64,000 bases of DNA. Source: Engraulis encrasicolus. Its lineage: Eukaryota; Chordata; Actinopteri; Clupeiformes; Engraulidae. The stretch is taken from NCBI RefSeq assembly GCF_034702125.1, contig NC_085875.1, positions 46,260,770 through 46,324,769 on the forward strand. The letters are read 5' to 3'. Under the pieces are notes generated by a model. It was not told the origin of the DNA. It ran no database searches and saw only the letters and a list, made by a program, of their open reading frames with translations. Below, piece after piece: positions 1-64,000 of this stretch; position 1 is the first letter of the stretch; each line of letters starts with the position of its first letter. Both the position numbers and the translations under genes were made by a program.

Positions 1-4203
<4,203 letters not shown>

Positions 4204-5155
4204 CCTGGACCACAATGTGCCACCACACCACTAATACTAATACCCGACCCTCTGCTGCTGGAGATGACCTTTCAGCAGACTGTGAGGATACAATGACAAC
4301 CACTTTCTCTCCCTCTTCCTGCTGTCAGTCTCTGTCTCTCGAAATGGGCATGTAAGAGGAAGTCTACGGTACCTTGGGACATGGACTTAGTGAAAGACGG
4401 AACACGTCTCTTATTGTCAAGAGGCTGTCTCTTCAACTTAGCAATCTGAATTGCCTTTTAGCACTACAGGACTTCGGGTGGCCTTTGACAAGTAAAATGG
4501 CCTTTTGATCAAAAATGATTTTCTTTAAGTTATTTTTTGTAATGTATTTTGTACGACAAAAGAAGTTTTTTGTAAAAGCAGTTTACTGACTCTCCAGACA
4601 CACAAAGGCTCTTCAGCCCATTCCAAATCAACGTAGACTGCATAGGGTTTAAACACCTAAAGCTGGTGGTAGGTCTTCAGAAGAGCATTACCTAATGACT
4701 AACAGAAACACTTATAATATAATATACCGTAATATAATATATATATGAAACACAAACATATTGAAAGGAGATGAATTCAGCACTTGTGTCCTGTGTTGTT
4801 CAGTGCCTAACCAATGACTTGGGCATATTTTCATGCACTTGGCTTATTGGAACTCAACTGATGGCAAAAGTAGGTGAAAAAAGTGTCAAAATGACATTTG
4901 AAGAGTACTGGCAAGTTACACTGTAAAAATGCTAGATGATCAACATCAGAACATAGTTACTGGTTATGACTAATGTAACTGCTTTTACAGCAGTTTGTTT
5001 CTTTGTCAGTTTAGACATTCATATCTGTCCACAGTGATGGCATTGATTTTGCTGTATGCAAAATGTTTTTGGACGTGGCATTCACATCCCAACTGACACA
5101 CTAAAATAAAACAGAAATGTAAGCACTGCAAATAAATGACTTGTGTTTTTCCTTC
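4204..5155 (+). other. hadha: HADHA 3' UTR with two poly(A) signals
   Basis: The segment after the HADHA stop is AT-rich with no further exon-like coding. AATAAA hexamers occur at 5105-5110 and 5131-5136 with GT/T-rich sequence after them, so cleavage near 5150 is likely. The exact end is an inference. Confidence 0.7.
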
Positions 5156-5230
5156 AATCACTAATAATTAGTAATTTGCACCAACAGCTTCATCCCTTCT
5201 GCAGTAACGTTGCAGAACTTCACTTACTAT

Positions 5231-5610
5231 AGTCTTATTACCTTCGCCAAGGAGGTTATGTTTTCGGTCGCGGTTTGTCGGTTTGTTTGTTTGTCTGTCT
5301 GTCAGCAGGATAATTCAAAAAGTCATTAACGAATTTGGATGAAAGTTTGATGAAAGTTGTTAGAAATGACAAAAGGAACAAATGATTCAATTTTGGTGAT
5401 CTGGATCACAATGGGGAGCCAGGATTTTTTAAAAATATTCACCATTGCAGAATAGGGCCAATTTTGACATTTATAATCCCAGTTTCTAGCCCCACAGAAA
5501 CAAAGCAGAAAGACTAAAAAATAGGGTGTAACATAGTCAAATATTTTATGGAACAGCTTCCCTAGTGGAGGCCTGCACTCTTGAGTTTATTTCTAGTTTA
5601 TTTATTCTCC
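5231..5610 (+). mobile_element. Dispersed repeat starting CCTTCGCCAAGGAGG
   Basis: The segment opens with ACCTTCGCCAAGGAGGTTATG and a TTTGTTTGTCTGTCTGTC tract, and ends near AGTGGAGGCCTGCACTC. This resembles a repeat I know from many fish and invertebrate genomes. No coding potential is evident. Confidence 0.5.
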
Positions 5611-6274
5611 ACTCATTCCATTCTTCACTTCCACCCTTCAACCAATGTTAAGGCGTCCTTCCCTGCTAGATTTCTGAAATGCCCTTCCCAAAAGAAAATT
5701 ACCACAACTGTCTCAGTGTGGCAATGAAATCATCTTGTCCCGTCTTGTATGGTACATCTTGCAATAGCTGTTAACAACGCTGTAGTTTGCTGCAGGGCTA
5801 TGCTACTTTGTGTATGTCTTCATTTATGATCAGTCATAGGCAGTAGATTAATGGGATAATCTTGGATACAGAAAATCAAGACGCACTTCATACCGCACAT
5901 AGGTGCATGCAGAAGCATGCATTTATGACATGCAATATAACAGTATCTCTGCTCCACCCACATTCTCAAAGCAATCTGAATTCATTTTGTCCCAGAATGC
6001 ACACGTGACTGCTTTATGAGTCTGATGCCCAGACATTGTATTCTCTGCGGAACTTGACACTAAACATTCTCAACGACTACACTTTGCATAAACTGCAATA
6101 TAGCTTTATTCTAAAAGTGCATGTTAAATATTAAATGATGTGGAACCTCCACTGCTGGACAAATCTCTTTGACACAAGTAAAGGAGCCCTTGAGAAAGTT
6201 GGGTGTGTGATTACTTACAGTCACAGTAACAGTTTATGTGGCGGACTCCTATAATGCATTATTGCCACATACTG

Positions 6275-6360
6275 TATGAGCCGCTGTCCATGGTGACCCA
6301 GGTTCGAATCTGGCCTGGGTAATTCCCCAATCCTATCCCCTCACTATCGCCAAATCATTT
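6275..6360 (+). mobile_element. tRNA-derived SINE fragment
   Basis: A B-box-like CAGGTTCGAATCTGGCCTGG lies in it, followed by a CCCCTCACT-type body. It is similar to the segment at 25545-25640. No full cloverleaf can be folded, so it is not called a tRNA gene. Confidence 0.5.
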
Positions 6361-6511
6361 CCTTTTTCAGTCAAAATACCACAGTGGTATTTTCAGGAGT
6401 AGAGGTGTCTTTCCACCAGTTTTCACCAGCAGCAGTTTTCCACCAGTGCTAGTGTTGAGAGTGTGATGACATAAAAGAACAAAGCACACGCTAAAAGAGG
6501 TCAAAGATGAC

Positions 6512-8164
6512 TTTAAAACATTCACGTCACTTTTATTGCATTTCAATTTCAAAGTGTCCTCCTCCTCTGCAAGCAGACACAAAGCCTGTTCAGACTTGAG
6601 ACTGGCAAAAAAACAAAACTGCTGGATCGGTCCCATAGTTCAAAAAGTATGGTACAAAGTGTGCACGGGTGTTGTTGTAAACAAGACCAGACGTACTGAG
6701 ATTATTATAGCAGTTATAGCAAATCGCACTTATTGTTGTGAAGAAAAAAAAGTTAGTTCATGGATGAAAGCAACTTATTGGTTGCTTGCATCTATTTTTC
6801 ATTCCAGCGAATGAGTGTTTCCACATGAGGAAGTGAAAAGTGCTTAAAAAAAAGTTTCCCTAGACTTACACCCCAAAAAGGAAAAGAAAGAAAAGGGAAA
6901 AAAAACACCACTTCCGAGTAACACTATGAAACTGGAAAAGGAAGGACTTTTTGAAAGCGAAAGCGCCATACAAATCAGTACACAAACAGTTAGTGACATG
7001 ATGATTTGCATAGTCCACCAGTTATGTGCACTTGTTATATATGGGGACGAGGACACTACACGTCAAAGATCAAAGTTGGTATGATATACAATTCTGAATT
7101 CCCTTAAGTTTTAGATTGCACACTAGACATAAACAGCCAAAAAACAAAAACAAAACAAAAAAAGACAACCGTGCAAGACCTGTAACAGCATACAGGAAAA
7201 GTAAAGAAAGAAAAAAAAAAAGAACACCCAGCCACACAGACACCAGAAACGCAGAATGGGGAAGGGACCAGTCAGTGTCGCTAACTCACGAGTTCGACAA
7301 ACCACACCGAGGTTGGACGCAACAAAAACAGCTCACACATTTACACCTCACCGTACGTACGCCCGGTCTGAATCTTAGACCCCACGGCAGATGCACCGTT
7401 TTGATCCCATCTACCCCTACCCACTAACACACAGCCAGGCACCTGTTGCTGTGGGGCTTTCCCCACCGAGCCACAGTTGGGCAGTAACATGGGGGGGATT
7501 AGAGAAGGCAGCTGTGAGAGGGCGAAATACAACAACCAACGTGTGCTACGAGCGACTGCATGGTCAAACGTGACTACTGTACAGGAAGTCATGCAATTGG
7601 CCACGGGCCGCTAGGCAACGCCTCAGGCACAACGGTGAGAGACTTTTACAAGAGTAGCAACGGCGCTAATGTCCCACTGGGAGTTAAATCATCACTGCAG
7701 TGTAGCGTCGCTCCAAAGGAGCCGTCGCCTTCTACTACACGGTCAGTTATACGTTAATACACAGAGAGGGAGTACTTTTTTTTTTTTTTAAAGGATGGCG
7801 ATGACGATTCATGATGTGTGAACACCTCCTTTCCTCCCTCACTGATCAATTCATCAAAGAACCAGTTCATAGATTTGTACAATTGTCAGAAACAAAAAAA
7901 ACAAGCACATATGAAGGAGTTAAAGGCCATGTGACTTTGGGTAAAGAAACAAACAAAACAAAACAAAATGTTAAAATAAATGTCATTAATGATATTCTTA
8001 CTTTTTCAACACTGAGATGTCCTTTAGGTTTTGGGGGGTATAAATTGATAGCCTCTATATATGCAAAAATGTGGTTTTAATACTATGATACGTGATAGGA
8101 AGACAGACGTAGGAGAGAAGAGGAAGGGTGGGGGGTTCCGTTGCTGTGAAGAGGTCAAAGGTCA
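6512..8164 (-). other. rab10: RAB10 3' UTR
   Basis: About 1.65 kb downstream of the RAB10 stop. On the minus strand AATAAA lies at 6537-6532, so cleavage near 6510-6520 is likely. Coding-like stretches are absent and A/T homopolymers are frequent. The boundary is inferred. Confidence 0.65.
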
Positions 8165-15127
<6,963 letters not shown>

Positions 15128-15475
15128 TTGGAGACCTTATACAACAACACCCTGTCAATTTGCAAAGGGGGAAGCACAATTGTAAGCAAATGAATGACGT
15201 ACGGATGACACAAAATCTTTAAATCAGCAAACCCTTGTCATCTCGACATGACTTGACACGTCAGCTGCTCTGATGTTTGACAACTTCGTTGGGCTGGTTA
15301 TTATAGACACGAATACCTGGCATCGAAATTGAAAGGTTTTAAGTTACGGATGAGGCTGGGGCCCCCGTTCTCTGCTGGGGTTGTTTTCAAACCATTCACT
15401 AACTCAAGAGAAGTTTGCTTCACAAAATAACGAGCGCAACACAAGCAATAAATGCTAGCTGGCAAATTGACTTAC

Positions 15476-15560
15476 CAATGAATCACCAAGGCGGAGGATC
15501 TGAGTTCCAAAAGTCAGCTAGTGTGCGTTAGCCTGTGCGTCAGGAAGTGGCTAGAACTAG
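15476..15560 (-). other. rab10: Candidate non-coding first exon of RAB10
   Basis: On the minus strand a consensus donor ATTG|GTAAGT lies at 15476/15475. A matching acceptor sits at 15152, just upstream of the ATG exon. This suggests a 5' UTR intron of 324 bp. The 5' end of the exon is not visible; the coordinate given is nominal. Confidence 0.4.
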
Positions 15561-16335
15561 CTATCAGAATCAAGTCATCGCATGTAACTTCGCTTGGTAG
15601 AAACAATTCATCCCTTATATTTAGATTCTGCGCAAGTTGAAAGCTACAAAACCGTGTCGGTCCGCCACCTTAAATTAGGGAACAAAGATGTCTTTTACCG
15701 GGTTGTCGAGTTAGCTAGCTAGCAACCTTGCCAGCTAAGAACTTGGTGTACCAGCTCCTGGAACACTGACACTCCGACAATCACGCGCAGAGAGGATACT
15801 CTTTCTTACGCACCAAGTCGGCAAACTGATAGATATGAAAAATCGTTGTGAAAAGTTGCCTACGTCGCCTCTGTACACATAGAGTGGCTAAACTGCTTTG
15901 AGCTAATGTTAACTTTCTTAGCTAACTAGGAAGTGAAAAGACTGCACCCCGAGACACTCCAGAGAACTGGTGGCCAGATGAGTACAATTAACCTGGAACG
16001 ACGTATTGCACAAATGTAGATGTCTTCAACAATATTAGCCTGTTCATCACCATACTTGTTCATACGTAGGAATATGTTCACACTAGCATCAATTTGGAAA
16101 TTGTGCCTATTGAACAAATTAGCTTGCATTCCAAGTTACACAGGGAATTGCAGATAGTTGCGCCCATCTGGCAACCTCAACACTGGCCACTTCCTTTTTT
16201 GGAAGTTTCCTGGGCTGTACTGCCACCTATTGGTACAAAGTCAATATGTTTTCACCATTGAGAGTAATGGATTTCACCAATGACAGTTAGGTGTTTCACC
16301 TAGTTCTAAATTGAAAGGATCATTCAGGTTTGATG

Positions 16336-16336
<1 letters not shown>

Positions 16337-16430
<94 letters not shown>
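16337..16430. repeat. (AC)n array between RAB10 and RPS6KA5
   Basis: About 94 bp of uninterrupted AC dinucleotides. Confidence 0.98.
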
Positions 16431-16432
<2 letters not shown>

Positions 16433-16479
16433 CTAAAACCAGAGTCTACATATCATGAGAGAAGAAGACTTGGGAAGAA

Positions 16480-16963
16480 CAGTGTTGGGCAAGTTTGTGA
16501 AAACTGTATTACTGATTGCATGTTACTGCCTATTTAAAGTAATGTGTTACATTACAATATTAATGTAGGCCTACATAAAATATACGGCATTTGACTACTT
16601 TGCATTACTTTAGTTACTCTCACCAAAATAACAGCAAATATAGATCTACGTAGCTATTTACAGTGTAAATCATGCTTATGAGTCATGACTTTTTTAACCT
16701 CCCATCCAGGAGGTGTGTCAGCAGCAGCACACAGACTAAAAACTAGTAGGTTCAGGAATATCTTCTTTCTGACCACCACACTTAACACCATCAAAAATCC
16801 AGGTTACAGTAAAATGCATGTTAACTACTGTAACTAAGTAAATATTACAGCAAATGTATTTTTCCCTGTAATGCCTTACATTACTGTGTTAAAACAAAAA
16901 GTAATGCATTAGGCCCACAGCAGCCTAATAAATTACTTTTGAAATGCGTTACTCCCATAACTG
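16480..16963. mobile_element. hAT-like MITE (CAGTGTTGGGCAAGT ends)
   Basis: Starts CAGTGTTGGGCAAGTTT and ends GTTACTCCCATAACTG, rich in TAATGCATTA-like blocks, a family common in fish. Flanks GGGAAGAA and GAAAAGAA are similar but not identical. Confidence 0.75.
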
Positions 16964-17824
16964 GAAAAGAAATAGCCTACTAGTCCAGGTAGAGACTCAA
17001 AAATACCCAAAAAGGAAAATAAATAACACCCACAGTAAACAGCAAAACATTCATCATTGTGGTATATTGTGATACCCTTGTCGTGATATAAAGTAATCAT
17101 GTGGTATACAATCTTCTCCATATTGCCCAGTCCTAATGCCTAGAGTAGAGAGAGATATAATTAGGGAGATAAGAGAGAGAGAGAGAGCAGTGCAGTAATT
17201 ATATCAGTCTAAACTCACTGACCTGTCAACACTATGAAGAGTGAGCGATATGCCCATTGTGTGTGACAAATACTGGGTATATGATTCCACATTTTTTTTC
17301 TTCACTTAAAATGTTATTGATGCATTGTTTGAAAGGTTGTCCAATGTCCACCTGACCATACTGGGGTGTCGATAGCCCCCCCCCCCCTACTTGTCAAGTT
17401 CAACTGCAGTACAGAATGTATGTGGGCGTGGTTGCAGTTTTCGAATAGGCGGGAATACAATGCCCTCCTCGATATTTTACACCAATAGGAAAGGAGAAAC
17501 AGCACAGGACACTTCATTTTAGGAGGAGTGTGGTGTGATTGACAGTTCAGTTAGCCAACCACTGCGAAAGAATTCGCCTAGCAACTCCAATAGTCCTTCA
17601 ATGAGGGCTTGGTTGTAAGGAATTCATGTAGTGATAGTAATGGCAAGGTTTCTACCTTAGTATGCTCGTGTTTTGGACAATTTTTGGCCGTTCTCGGCCT
17701 TTATTGTTTTAATCGTAGCTGTCACGGAGAAAAGGGTGTCATTCACTTCGTATCCATAGTGCAGTTTTGACATTTATAAACCAACTGGGGAACCTACACC
17801 ATAAGCCTTGCGAATAACGTTAAG

Positions 17825-64000
<46,176 letters not shown>

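Larger units (their letters stand above)
5156..6510. other. HADHA-RAB10 convergent intergenic region
   Basis: About 1.35 kb lies between the two genes' 3' ends. It holds the CCTTCGCCAAGG repeat and a fragment of a tRNA-like SINE near 6275-6360. I see no gene. Confidence 0.7.
15561..17824. promoter_or_regulatory. Head-to-head RAB10/RPS6KA5 intergenic and promoter region
   Basis: About 2.3 kb between the RAB10 5' end and the RPS6KA5 ATG. It holds an (AC)n array (16337-16430), a hAT-like element (16480-16963) and an AGAGAG tract near 17170. The region just upstream of each gene is probably its promoter; no TATA box or defined site is claimed. Confidence 0.5.

Overview
This is a stretch of teleost fish genomic DNA. 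The genes are split into short exons with GT/AG borders, the proteins are vertebrate-type, and the introns are full of very long (GT)n/(AC)n arrays, hAT-type MITEs, an L2-type LINE and retroposons with (TAATG)n tails. The species cannot be fixed from the sequence alone; the retroposon tails and GT load would suit a clupeiform, but that is a guess.

Three protein-coding genes are present. (1) The 3' end of HADHA (mitochondrial trifunctional protein alpha subunit; + strand, six exons, 1211-4203, 3' UTR to about 5150). (2) A complete RAB10 (small GTPase; - strand, six coding exons, 15127 down to 8165, long 3' UTR to about 6510, a likely non-coding first exon ending at 15476). RAB10 converges on HADHA. 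(3) The 5' three quarters of RPS6KA5/MSK1 (dual-kinase; + strand, fourteen coding exons from the ATG at 17825 to 61716, 600 codons of about 800; the remainder lies beyond the window). RAB10 and RPS6KA5 are head to head across about 2.3 kb. The three genes have no evident joint pathway: HADHA acts in mitochondrial beta-oxidation, RAB10 in exocytic and endosomal traffic, and RPS6KA5 is a nuclear kinase downstream of ERK/p38.

About 95 percent of the window is non-coding. Introns 1, 5, 9 and 12 of RPS6KA5 are the large ones (5.7-8.9 kb) and carry most of the mobile elements and simple repeats. At least eight elements have hAT-like inverted ends, five of them with perfect 8-bp target duplications (one more with a single mismatch). 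There is a 5'-truncated antisense L2-type LINE in intron 5, a piggyBac-like element in intron 12, several foldback elements, and about 30 dinucleotide arrays, many of them 50-170 bp.

The most unusual thing is a repeated pattern that ordinary annotation misses. Introns next to several exons contain tandem copies of an exon EDGE: one splice site plus roughly 14-80 nt of adjoining exon. I see it for RPS6KA5 exons 3 (acceptor), 5 (donor), 6 (acceptor, at least four copies), 9 (donor) and 13 (acceptor), and more weakly for a HADHA donor. The copies of exons 9 and 13 were later split by hAT elements with perfect 8-bp target duplications. Around exon 6 the copies sit inside (GT)n arrays, and the real exon has a GT-rich change that replaces the conserved Phe after the activation-loop Ser with Val. 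A second pattern is that three RPS6KA5 acceptors (exons 4, 10, 11) lie 15-45 nt downstream of (TAATG)n retroposon tails.
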